Assembly (NCBI RefSeq): GCF_964266745.1
Contig: NZ_CAXWGX010000030.1
Span: 1 to 64,000, forward strand
Direction of reading: 5' to 3'
Length of the DNA: 64,000 nt
Source of the DNA: Propionicimonas sp020161015
Lineage (GTDB): Bacteria > Actinomycetota > Actinomycetes > Propionibacteriales > Propionibacteriaceae
The stretch's first letter is position 1. Each line of letters opens with the position of its first letter. Below are positions 27,340 through 34,199 of this stretch, piece by piece. The notes under the pieces are model-generated. The model saw nothing but the letters and a program-made list of their open reading frames with translations, had not been told where the DNA came from and did no database searches. Position numbers and translations under genes: made by a program.

Positions 27340-28336
27340 TGTATGAGGCCAGGACGTTGTTGACGCGAATTGGCACGAGCGTGGCCGGCGGCTGACCGTC
27401 CGCGGCACCGTGCGGGCGGTGGTAGTTGTAGTGCAGGTTCCAGCGCTCGAGGGCGTTGGCGCGTTCGTCTTCTGAGGTCCATGTCCGTGCATAGAGGAAC
27501 TCTTCGGTAAGGATCCGGTTGTACCGCTCGATCTTTCCGTTGTGGCGGGGCGTGTAGGGCGTGATCCGTTGGTGCCGCGACCCGGCCAGTGCATCGGCGA
27601 ACGCTGAGGCGCGGTAACAGGATCCGTTGTCGGTCACGATCCGTTCGATGTGCGTGATGCCATGAGCCGCGAACCATGCCCGCGCTCGCGCGAGGAACGC
27701 AACGGCCGTCGCGGCCTGCTCGTTCGGCAACGCCTCGGTGTACGCGAGGCGTGAGTAGCCGTCAATCGCTGAGTGGAGGTAGACGTAGCCGGCTCGCGTG
27801 CCGCGGGTTTTCGTCCGCGCGACGGCGCGAGCTTCCGGGCTGTCCTTGCCATGAGCCCGCCATCCGCCGCCATCGGGGATTCGGCCGACCTTCTTGACGT
27901 CCAGGTGAACCATGTGGCCGGGGCACCGAGCGACAATCTTCCTCGCTTCGCGGTTACTTTCCCCGGTCGGGTCGATGAAGCGGCGCCGGTTGAGCTGCAG
28001 GTCGGTGAGGATGCGACTCACCGTGCGCCGACTGATCTGAATGCCGACCTGTTCGAGCTCGAACGTGATCCGAGCCGCTGACCACTTGTGCTCGCGCCGC
28101 ATGCGTTCGACTTCGCGAACAACGACGTTGGGGGTGGCTGTCGGGGATTGCTTAGGCGTCGATGAGCGGTCGAGCAGACCGACCTCACCGAACTCACGAT
28201 GGCGATGGACCCACTTTGACGCGGTAGCGCGGGAGATTCCCATCTCAGCTGCCACGTGAGCGATCGGCCGGGTCTTGCAACGCTCGACCAGCCGCCGACG
28301 TCCCTCGACTGACAGTGGCGAGTTGCGGTGAGTCAT
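27335..28336 (-). CDS. IS481-family transposase
   Basis: A DDE transposase of 333 residues. An N-terminal helix-turn-helix (about 22-48, HVAAEMGISRATASKWVHRH) is followed by a second DNA-binding part and the rve-type catalytic core: Asp146 in HLDVKK, Asp236 in IVTDNGS and Glu270 in HNGKIERYNR. The Asp-Glu spacing of 34 is normal for the family, and the C-terminal WNLHYNYHRPHGA signature is typical. It appears intact. AAGGAC lies 5 nt before the ATG. The C-terminal codons lie in the left inverted repeat and the TAG stop comes from the duplicated target. It is the last gene on the mer operon strand, 69 nt after ccdA with no clear terminator between. Confidence 0.93.
   Translation of the reverse strand: MTHRNSPLSVEGRRRLVERCKTRPIAHVAAEMGISRATASKWVHRHREFGEVGLLDRSSTPKQSPTATPNVVVREVERMRREHKWSAARITFELEQVGIQISRRTVSRILTDLQLNRRRFIDPTGESNREARKIVARCPGHMVHLDVKKVGRIPDGGGWRAHGKDSPEARAVARTKTRGTRAGYVYLHSAIDGYSRLAYTEALPNEQAATAVAFLARARAWFAAHGITHIERIVTDNGSCYRASAFADALAGSRHQRITPYTPRHNGKIERYNRILTEEFLYARTWTSEDERANALERWNLHYNYHRPHGAADGQPPATLVPIRVNNVLASYS
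27340..27367 (+). repeat. Left terminal inverted repeat
   Basis: It starts TGTATGAGGCCAGGACGTTG and matches the right end at 19 of 28 positions. It also encodes the last residues of the transposase on the minus strand. Confidence 0.8.
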
Positions 28337-28405
28337 GCACGTCCTTCGAAGAATGTTCCAGTCGAGTCGCTGAGTCCCGGACCAAGCCCCCCATTCAGCC
28401 GTCGG

Positions 28406-29326
28406 CTACTGACCCTCGTGGTCGCCGCCTGACACGCCGAGCCCGACGTTCGTGGTGTCGCAGCAGGCCTCCGGCGATTCGGAACTGGCTCGACGCCGCC
28501 TATGGGCGGCGCCATGGGCGAGTACTACGAGGAGGGAGATGACCGCGAGCGCCGCGATCGGCGCCGTGTGAGCCTGAACCCAGCCGGACAGGGTCGTTGA
28601 GAGCCTGGCGACACCGCCGGCACGGCCGGTCGCGACCAGGTTGTTGTCGGCGGTGGCGGCGGGCCACCAGTACCACGCGAGGTAGACGCCGGTGAGCAGC
28701 AAGACGGCGCCGGTGATCCGGGGGCCATAACTCCCGAGGCGTGCGACGTGGCGGGTTAGGCCGGTACCCGCGGCGGTGGTCGCGAGTGCGAGCAGCAGCA
28801 GGATGCTGGCTGAGCCGGCGGCGTAGACACCGAAGACCAGCAGCAGCCCCGCGTAGCTGGCGGTGGCCTGTGCCTGGGCGATGACAGCAAGGATCACTCC
28901 GAAGGTGCACGACAGGGAGGCGAGGGCGTAGCCGATCCCGAAGACCAGCATCCGGGCGGTTGGCGGGAGGCCTTCGGTTGCTCGGCCGGTGATCCGGGGC
29001 AACCGCACGGAGATCGAACGGCCGGCCAGCATCCACAGGCCGAGGAGCACCAGTAGGACGCCTACGGCGAGACCGAGTTTGGGCGCTGCCTGGATCAGGC
29101 CCCGAGCCCCGGCGCTCACCAGCAGGCCCGCAGCTGCGAGGGTGCCGGCGAACCCGATCGCCAGTGCGATTCCGGACCGCAGGGCCCTCAGCAGCCGCAC
29201 CGGGACGGGCGAGGCGTCAGCGTCGCCGAGGGTCTGGCTGATCCAGGCCGGCAGCAGCGCGAACCCGCATGGGTTGACCGGCGCCACCATGCCGGCGGCG
29301 AAGGCGAGGCTGAGCAATCCGCCCAT
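28406..29326 (-). CDS. ccdA: CcdA/DsbD-type membrane thiol transporter of the mer operon
   Basis: A 306-residue polytopic protein of the CcdA family, which carries reducing equivalents across the membrane through two membrane cysteines. They are present: Cys20 in APVNPCGFALLP and Cys140 in ASLSCTFGV. Six core helices are followed by an extra hydrophobic helix (about 256-271) and a cytoplasmic-looking tail with a vicinal pair, Cys288-Cys289 (EACCD). That pair is not part of the basic CcdA core and looks suited to holding Hg(II). It starts 3 nt after the thioredoxin-like gene. The likely role is to reduce or load the neighbouring lipoprotein, or to help mercury entry; a cytochrome c role is less likely given the context. 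Confidence 0.82.
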   Translation of the reverse strand: MGGLLSLAFAAGMVAPVNPCGFALLPAWISQTLGDADASPVPVRLLRALRSGIALAIGFAGTLAAAGLLVSAGARGLIQAAPKLGLAVGVLLVLLGLWMLAGRSISVRLPRITGRATEGLPPTARMLVFGIGYALASLSCTFGVILAVIAQAQATASYAGLLLVFGVYAAGSASILLLLALATTAAGTGLTRHVARLGSYGPRITGAVLLLTGVYLAWYWWPAATADNNLVATGRAGGVARLSTTLSGWVQAHTAPIAALAVISLLVVLAHGAAHRRRRASSESPEACCDTTNVGLGVSGGDHEGQ

Positions 29327-29329
29327 GGA

Positions 29330-29854
29330 TCAGGCTCCGGCCTTGACGAGTTCGGCGGTGATCGTCTTCGCGTCGGGCTCGGTGGCACGGAAGGTCACCT
29401 TGCCGTCGCCGTCGATGACGATGAGGGTGGACAGGGCGGCAACGTCGAATCGCTGGGACAAGGCGGCACCCTCGTCTATGGCGGCCGGGACGTGTTCGGC
29501 GTCGACGTACTCCATGAATCCCTCGATGGTCTCCTTGGACTCGCCGGGGTCCATGTCGACGGCGAGGAAGCTCGCCCCAGCACCCGACTTCTCGGCAGCG
29601 GTGGCGGCCTCGCCGAGGGAGCGGACGCCTTCAACGCATTCGCCGCAGCCGACGGAGAAGAAGAACACCGCGGTCGGCTTCCCGCTGGCGGGCAGGCTGA
29701 CCATCTGGCCGTCGATGCTAGTAACCGCCGCTGGCGTGCCCGCATCTGCGGCTGGTGTGGCGTCGGTGTTTCCGCAGGCGGTCAGAGCCAGGGAGCCTGC
29801 AAGCAGGAGGCCGGCGACCGAGAGGGTCGCGCGGCGGGTGCGGGTAAGCGTCAT
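29330..29854 (-). CDS. Thioredoxin-like (TlpA/redoxin) lipoprotein of the mer operon
   Basis: A protein of 174 residues. The signal peptide ends in lipobox LALTAC (Cys27), so it is anchored outside the membrane. The thioredoxin-like domain has its CxxC at Cys70-Gly-Glu-Cys73 in FFFSVGCGECV. In the place where the fold normally has a cis-proline (xxTP), the protein reads AALSTLIVID, with no proline. Together with ccdA next door it forms a classic membrane-to-surface thiol pair. In this operon it could replace the periplasmic Hg carrier MerP, which is absent; that is inference. It overlaps the MerF-like gene by 4 nt (ATGA). Confidence 0.8.
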   Translation of the reverse strand: MTLTRTRRATLSVAGLLLAGSLALTACGNTDATPAADAGTPAAVTSIDGQMVSLPASGKPTAVFFFSVGCGECVEGVRSLGEAATAAEKSGAGASFLAVDMDPGESKETIEGFMEYVDAEHVPAAIDEGAALSQRFDVAALSTLIVIDGDGKVTFRATEPDAKTITAELVKAGA

Positions 29855-30150
29855 CGGTTCTGGTCGTCCTTCGTGTCGCTGGGGTGGGTGGAGTTCACAG
29901 GCGGGCAACAGCCATGCCTGGCGTTGTTGCCGCCGCTGCGGCGCCGCGTGGTCGCGAGGACCGCGAGCACCAGGACGGCGATGCCGGTGCCGATCACCCA
30001 GGGGTTGCCGAGGAACCCGCCGACACTGGCCAGCAGACCACCGGCGAGGAGCAAGGGAAGTAGGGCGCAGCAGGCGACCATGAGCAGCGCGGCCCCGGCT
30101 CCGAGGAGCAGGCCGCTGCCTCCCGGTTGGTCGTCGTGGTTGGACTTCAT
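29851..30150 (-). CDS. MerF-like mercuric ion transporter
   Basis: A 99-residue protein with two membrane helices (about 13-42 and 50-68). It carries two vicinal cysteine pairs: Cys27-Cys28 inside helix 1 (VACCALLP) and Cys81-Cys82 in the tail (GCCPP). MerF has the same arrangement, one pair in the first helix and one after the second, and passes Hg(II) inward to MerA. The sequence is otherwise divergent, so I call it MerF-like and not MerF. It is translationally coupled to the thioredoxin-like gene and follows merB by 29 nt. Confidence 0.78.
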   Translation of the reverse strand: MKSNHDDQPGGSGLLLGAGAALLMVACCALLPLLLAGGLLASVGGFLGNPWVIGTGIAVLVLAVLATTRRRSGGNNARHGCCPPVNSTHPSDTKDDQNR

Positions 30151-30179
30151 CGGAGTGGAGTTCCCTTCGGTGTTCTTGG

Positions 30180-30842
30180 TCAGCAGCGGCAGTGGCCGTC
30201 GTCGGCCACTGCCGCGTTGGCCTGGAACTGGTTGAGGAAGCCGGTCGTGAGGTCGGTACCGATCCGATAGGCAACGGCCACGGGCACGACCTCGGCGCGG
30301 GGGTGCTCGGCCAGCCAGCCCGCGGCGTCCTCATCGGAGGTGAAGTAGTGGACCTGGTTGCAGAAGGAGGACCGGATCGAGGTGATCTGGTCGGGGTTGA
30401 CCAGCGACACCACCGCGGTGGCGGGTTCGACGCTGGTGACGCCGGCGACGGGGTCGATGGTGACCCGGATCGGCTCGCCGCTGGTCGGGGAGACCGACTC
30501 CACGCTCGCCGCGCGCTCGAGCAGGGTCGGAAAGATCAGGGTGTCCAGGGCGCACCAGGTGTAGAGCTCCTCACCGGCCACGGTGAACCGGTGAGGGGTG
30601 GGGCGCAGGGTGAGGCCCTGGCCGATGATGCGGCCCTGGTCGTCGTACTCGGTGTCCGGCACCGCGGCCAGACCCGTGCGTACGTCGTCGACCGGACGGC
30701 CGGCGGCCGCGGCGAACTGCTCGACGGTGACCGGGCCGCCCTCGACGATCAGCCGCAGCAGCGGGATCAATAGGACGGCGTCAAGGCCGGTCTCTTCGGT
30801 GTTGTTGAGTCGTTCGGGCAGTTGCGTCGTGAGCTCCGACAT
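30180..30842 (-). CDS. merB: Organomercurial (alkylmercury) lyase
   Basis: MerB breaks the carbon-mercury bond of organomercurials, releasing Hg(II) for MerA. The 220-residue length is normal. The catalytic triad is intact: Cys97 and Asp100 in YTWCALD, and Cys161 in SSFCNQVHYF. The N-terminal winged-helix-like part precedes it. The extreme C-terminus is GHCRC, an extra CxC pair that could hand product mercury on. The operon therefore confers broad-spectrum resistance. It lies 45 nt after merA, with AAGAAGG ahead of its ATG. Confidence 0.93.
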   Translation of the reverse strand: MSELTTQLPERLNNTEETGLDAVLLIPLLRLIVEGGPVTVEQFAAAAGRPVDDVRTGLAAVPDTEYDDQGRIIGQGLTLRPTPHRFTVAGEELYTWCALDTLIFPTLLERAASVESVSPTSGEPIRVTIDPVAGVTSVEPATAVVSLVNPDQITSIRSSFCNQVHYFTSDEDAAGWLAEHPRAEVVPVAVAYRIGTDLTTGFLNQFQANAAVADDGHCRC

Positions 30843-30887
30843 GGCGGTACCTTCTTCATGAGTCGGGTGGAGGCTGTCGGCTGCGGG

Positions 30888-32312
30888 TCACGCGCAGCAG
30901 GACAGCTTGGAGATGTCGGTGGTGAAGGCCTTGGCGGCGATCCGGATGCCTTCGGTCATGGTCAGGTAGGGCGCCCATGCGTCGGCGACCTCGGTGACGG
31001 TCTTGCCGAGGATGTGGACACCGGCGGCGGCGAGCTCGCCGGCGTCTTTGGCGACGGCGGTGAGACCGAGGATCTCGCCGGTCTCAGCGTTGGCGACGAT
31101 CTTGATGAAGCCGCGGGTGTCGCGGTTGACCAGCGCCCGGGGCACGTAGTCCAGCGGCAGGACGCGGCAGTCGCAGCGGATCCCGGCAGCGAGCACCTGG
31201 GCCTCGGTCATCCCGACCGCGCCGATCGCCGGACTGGTGAAGGTCACCCGCGGCAGCCGGCTGTGGTCCACCGACCGCTCAGCGCCAGCGAACGTGTTCT
31301 CGGCGACCATGTTGCCGTGGTGGGCGGCGACGTAGACGAACTCGGGGTGCCCGGTCACGTCGCCGGCTGCCCAGATCCGGGGGTTGGAGGACTGCAGTTG
31401 GTCGGTGACCACGATCTCGCCCGTGTCGCCGGTCTTCACCTCCACCGCATCGAGGTTCAGCCCATCGGTGACCGGTCGGCGGCCGAGGGCGACGAGGACC
31501 TGTTCGGCGTGGAATTCCTGCTCGCCGCCGGAGATGTCAGCGGTGACAACAACCTGGCCCCTGACGTCGTCACGGGCAACGCGGGTCGGGACCGCACGGC
31601 GGACCACGCGGATGCCCTCGTCGGCGAAGACCTCCTGCAGCGCCTTGGATACCTCCGGCTCCTCCTTCGACGCCAGCCGGGAACGAACCAGCAGGGTGAC
31701 CTTCGACCCGAGCCGGGCGAACAGTTGGGCCTGCTCCAAGGCGACGTAGCCGCCGCCGAGCACCAGCAGCGAGTCGGGAACCTCGGTCAACTCCATCGCC
31801 GTGGTCGAGGTCAGGTAGCCGGCCTCCTCAAGACCGTCGATCGGTGGGGCCCATGCGCTGGCGCCGGTGGCGACCAGGTAGTGATCAGCGTCGATCGTCT
31901 CGACCGCACCGTCAGTCGCGGTGACCTCAAGAACGGGCGCTTCTGGCGTGCCGGCGAACGCAGCGTCGCCGTGGCGGATCTGCCAGCCGTAGGCGTCGGC
32001 GACGTCGACGTACTTCTCACCCCGAAGTTCCTCGACGAGGTCCTGCTTGCTGCTGATCAGCGCGGGCATGTCTACGTCGTCCGCTGTGGTGGCGATCCCC
32101 GGGAAACGGTTGCCCGCCTCGGCAGCGGTCTGGCGGGCCTCAGCGGCGGCGATGAGCGCCTTCGACGGCACGCAGCCGGTGTTCACGCACGTGCCGCCGA
32201 AAGTGCCGCGCTCGATCATCACCACCGACTTGCCGAGCGTGGTCGCGCGGATGGCGGCGGCGAACGCGGCGCCACCGGATCCGATGATCGCAAGGTCGTA
32301 CCTGGACTGCAT
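30888..32312 (-). CDS. merA: Mercuric reductase
   Basis: MerA reduces Hg(II) to volatile Hg(0) with NADPH and FAD. The 474-residue protein has the FAD loop IIGSGGAAFAAAI, the redox pair Cys42/Cys47 in GTCVNTGCVPSK, the GGGYVALEQAQ NAD(P) loop and the C-terminal mercury-binding Cys472-Cys473 (KLSCCA), which separates MerA from other disulfide reductases. The N-terminal heavy-metal-associated (NmerA) domain is absent. A strong GGGGAGG ribosome-binding site precedes ATG 32312. It is the first gene after the MerR-controlled promoter. Confidence 0.96.
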   Translation of the reverse strand: MQSRYDLAIIGSGGAAFAAAIRATTLGKSVVMIERGTFGGTCVNTGCVPSKALIAAAEARQTAAEAGNRFPGIATTADDVDMPALISSKQDLVEELRGEKYVDVADAYGWQIRHGDAAFAGTPEAPVLEVTATDGAVETIDADHYLVATGASAWAPPIDGLEEAGYLTSTTAMELTEVPDSLLVLGGGYVALEQAQLFARLGSKVTLLVRSRLASKEEPEVSKALQEVFADEGIRVVRRAVPTRVARDDVRGQVVVTADISGGEQEFHAEQVLVALGRRPVTDGLNLDAVEVKTGDTGEIVVTDQLQSSNPRIWAAGDVTGHPEFVYVAAHHGNMVAENTFAGAERSVDHSRLPRVTFTSPAIGAVGMTEAQVLAAGIRCDCRVLPLDYVPRALVNRDTRGFIKIVANAETGEILGLTAVAKDAGELAAAGVHILGKTVTEVADAWAPYLTMTEGIRIAAKAFTTDISKLSCCA

Positions 32313-32356
32313 CCCGATTCCTCCCCTGAGTCTTGGGAATTGCTCTTGATGCAGCC

Positions 32357-32388
32357 ACAATGGACCTTCCAGTACGGGGGAAGGTCAA
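32357..32388 (-). promoter_or_regulatory. MerR operator within a long-spacer mer promoter
   Basis: A perfect 8-bp dyad, GACCTTCC (32363-32370) and GGAAGGTC (32379-32386), sits between a minus-strand -35 TTGACC (32383-32388) and -10 CATTGT (32357-32362). The spacer is 20 bp, longer than the normal 17, as expected for promoters that MerR-family activators untwist. It drives merA and the genes after it. The merR start is about 30 nt to the right on the other strand, so autoregulation is likely. Confidence 0.85.
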
Positions 32389-32417
32389 GTGCGACCTGTG
32401 ACACATCGGAGACCCAG

Positions 32418-32807
32418 ATGAGGATCGGCGAACTCGCCGAGGCGGCCGGCACCACCGCCAAGACCCTGCGGTTCTACGAGGAGCAGGGCCTGCTTCCCGC
32501 GGCCGAGCGCACCGCGTCGGGATACCGCGACTACGATCCGGAAGCAGCGACTCGGATCGACTTCATCCACCGCGGCCAGGCTGCCGGACTTACCCTCGCG
32601 CAGATCAAACAGATCCTCGACATCCGCGATGGAGGCGAGATTCCCTGCGGCCACGTCCGGGACCTCCTAGACGTTCGTCTGAAGGACATTGAGCGCCAGA
32701 TCTCGGATCTCGTCTCCCTCCGCGACAACGTTGCCGCCCTCCGCGACGCAGCCGCAGAACCCGAACCCGAGACCTGCAACGCCGACGAGGTCTGCAGGTA
32801 CCTGTAG
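32418..32807 (+). CDS. merR: Mercury-responsive MerR regulator
   Basis: A protein of 129 residues. The winged-helix DNA-binding domain starts MRIGELAEAAGTTAKTLRFYEE, a long coiled-coil dimer helix follows, and the C-terminal cysteines are placed as in MerR: Cys77 (EIPCGH), Cys120 and Cys126 (ETCNADEVC). These three bind Hg(II) between subunits of the known MerR dimer. It is divergent from merA and overlooks the dyad operator. The gene ends 80 nt from the right end of the transposon and is the only plus-strand gene in it. Confidence 0.93.
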   Translation: MRIGELAEAAGTTAKTLRFYEEQGLLPAAERTASGYRDYDPEAATRIDFIHRGQAAGLTLAQIKQILDIRDGGEIPCGHVRDLLDVRLKDIERQISDLVSLRDNVAALRDAAAEPEPETCNADEVCRYL

Positions 32808-32859
32808 CCAATCCGAGATGACGCGCGCAGAGGCGGAGCCTCCTGCCGCGACCTTCTTA

Positions 32860-32887
32860 CGTGACCACAACGTTATGGCCAGCAACA
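32860..32887 (-). repeat. Right terminal inverted repeat
   Basis: Read inward on the minus strand it starts TGTTGCTGGCCATAACGTTG. It matches the left end at bases 1-3, 8-12 and 15-21 and at four of the next seven. Confidence 0.8.
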
Positions 32888-32893
32888 GCTAGC
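32888..32893. repeat. Target-site duplication, right copy (GCTAGC)
   Basis: It is identical to 27334-27339 and directly abuts the right inverted repeat. Its TAG is the native stop codon of ybaK on the minus strand. Confidence 0.85.
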
Positions 32894-33371
32894 GCGCGAT
32901 GTCGGCGAAGGTGGCGCCCGTGACGCGGGCCAGGTCGTCGGGCGACAGCTCCACCTGGAGGCCGCGCTTGCCCGCGGACACGTAGATCGTCTCCCACAGC
33001 TGGGCGGTCTCGTCGATGACCGTCGGCAACGCCGCCCGCTGGCCGACCGGCGACACCCCGCCGAGCACGTAGCCGGTGCTGCGGGCCACCAGTGCCTTGT
33101 CGGCCATGGCGGCGCGCTTGGCGCCGAGCGCCTGGGCGGCGTTCTTCAGGCTGAGCTGGCCGGCGACCGGCACCACGGCCACCGCGAGCTCTGGCCGGGC
33201 CTGGCCGACGTCGATCACGAGGGTCTTGAAGATCCGCAGCGGGTCGACCCCGAGGGCTGTGGCGGCCTCGTCGCCGTAGTTCGTCGACTCCGCGTCGTGG
33301 TCGTAGGGGTGCAGGACGAAGGGCACGCCCGCCCGGGCGAGCGCGTCGGTGGCGGGGGTGCCGCCGGCCAT
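32889..33371 (-). CDS. ybaK: Cys-tRNA(Pro)/Cys-tRNA(Cys) deacylase YbaK
   Basis: YbaK clears cysteine mischarged on tRNA(Pro). The 160-residue protein is a full-length member of the YbaK/EbsC editing family: the YDHDAESTNYGDEAA region, the conserved FKTLV strand with its lysine, and the GYVLGGVSPVG loop that shapes the active site. The transposon inserted exactly at its stop codon (GCTAGC), leaving the protein complete through ADIAR. Its ATG shares one base with the DUF554 stop (TGATG), so the two are one operon. Confidence 0.9.
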   Translation of the reverse strand: MAGGTPATDALARAGVPFVLHPYDHDAESTNYGDEAATALGVDPLRIFKTLVIDVGQARPELAVAVVPVAGQLSLKNAAQALGAKRAAMADKALVARSTGYVLGGVSPVGQRAALPTVIDETAQLWETIYVSAGKRGLQVELSPDDLARVTGATFADIAR

Positions 33372-34108
33372 CAGCGGAACAGCCCGACGAGGGCCACCAG
33401 GAGCGGCGCCATCACCAGGGCGGGCAGGAGGTCGCCGACCGGGATCTGCTTGATCCCGGCCAGGCGGATGCCGAGGCCCAGGAGGATGACGCCGCCGGCG
33501 GCGCCGAGAGCGTCCAGCTGGGCGACGGGCAGGAAGTTGCCCAGCGCGAAGCCGAGCAGGGTCAACAGGCCCTGGTAGAGCGCGAGCGGGATCACGGAGG
33601 CCATCACCCCGATGCCGAACGAGGAGGCGAACGCGATCGCGGCGAACCCGTCCATGACGGCCTTGACGAGCAGCTGCTCCGACCCGTGGCCCAGCCCGTC
33701 GGACAGCGAGCCGAGGATCGACAGCGGGCCGACGCAGAACACCAGGGTCGAGGTGACCGCGCCCTCAACGAAGCGGCTGCCCTCGGTGCGGGACGCGAAC
33801 CGGTCGTGGAGCAGTTCCGCCCCGCGGTCGAGGCGGCGTTCGATCTGGAGCAGCGAGCCGAGGATGCCACCCAGGAGCAGCGCACCGAGGACGACGAGGA
33901 GCCGCGCGTCGGCGCCGACGGCGTCGGTCAGGGCGTCCGAGATCCCGGACGCGACGGCCCGTCCGCCCAGGACGAGGGTGAACAGGCCCAGCACCACGGT
34001 CACCAGGTCCCGGGTGCGCTCCGGCAGCCGGTGGCCGACCAGGACGCCCACGCCGGCGCCGACGAGGACGGTGACGACGTTGACCACGGTGCCCAGGCCG
34101 ATGAACAT
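33371..34108 (-). CDS. DUF554 (YdfK-like) membrane protein
   Basis: A polytopic membrane protein of 245 residues with about seven helices. It shows the DUF554 pattern: the N-terminal GTVVNVVTVLVGAGVGVLVG, then LGLFTLVLGGRAVASG, an EGAVTSTLVFCVGP segment and a C-terminal GGVILLGLGIRLAG. The family is thought to be transporter-like but no substrate is established. It leads ybaK with a one-base overlap. A GGAGG lies upstream but about 15 nt away, so the translation signal is unclear. It is divergent from hisD. Confidence 0.82.
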   Translation of the reverse strand: MFIGLGTVVNVVTVLVGAGVGVLVGHRLPERTRDLVTVVLGLFTLVLGGRAVASGISDALTDAVGADARLLVVLGALLLGGILGSLLQIERRLDRGAELLHDRFASRTEGSRFVEGAVTSTLVFCVGPLSILGSLSDGLGHGSEQLLVKAVMDGFAAIAFASSFGIGVMASVIPLALYQGLLTLLGFALGNFLPVAQLDALGAAGGVILLGLGIRLAGIKQIPVGDLLPALVMAPLLVALVGLFR

Positions 34109-34187
34109 GGCGGCAAGTCAACCACCTCCGCAGGCGCGGGCGTGCCCACGAACCGTCGGCGGGACGGGGCCGCAGGTGGCCGCCGCA

Positions 34188-34193
34188 TAGAAT
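34188..34193 (+). promoter_or_regulatory. -10 box (TAGAAT), leaderless hisD start
   Basis: TAGAAT ends 6 nt before GTG 34200. It would start the whole hisD-hisC-hisB-hisH-priA transcript at the first codon, leaving no room for a leader-peptide attenuator. Confidence 0.6.
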
Positions 34194-34199
34194 CCGGCT

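Larger units (their letters stand above)
27340..32887. mobile_element. IS481-type transposon carrying a mercury-resistance operon
   Basis: This 5,548-bp unit is bounded by inverted repeats that both begin TGT and match at 19 of the first 28 bases (left from 27340 inward, right from 32887 inward). Blocks GGCCA and ACGTTGT are shared in register. Immediately outside both ends is GCTAGC, a 6-bp direct repeat of the NCTAGN form that IS481 is known to target and duplicate. The cargo is, from the right: divergent merR, merA, merB, a MerF-like gene, a thioredoxin-like lipoprotein, ccdA and the transposase. No second transposase and no internal inverted repeat next to the transposase start were seen, so it looks like one passenger-carrying element rather than a simple IS beside a mer operon. 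It inserted at the ybaK stop codon. Confidence 0.85.

Noticed and set aside
28337..28405. Own right end of a short IS481 element just upstream of the transposase
   Set aside because: No copy of the TGT-type repeat (GGCCA and ACGTTGT blocks) is present there. The only matching end is at 32860-32887.
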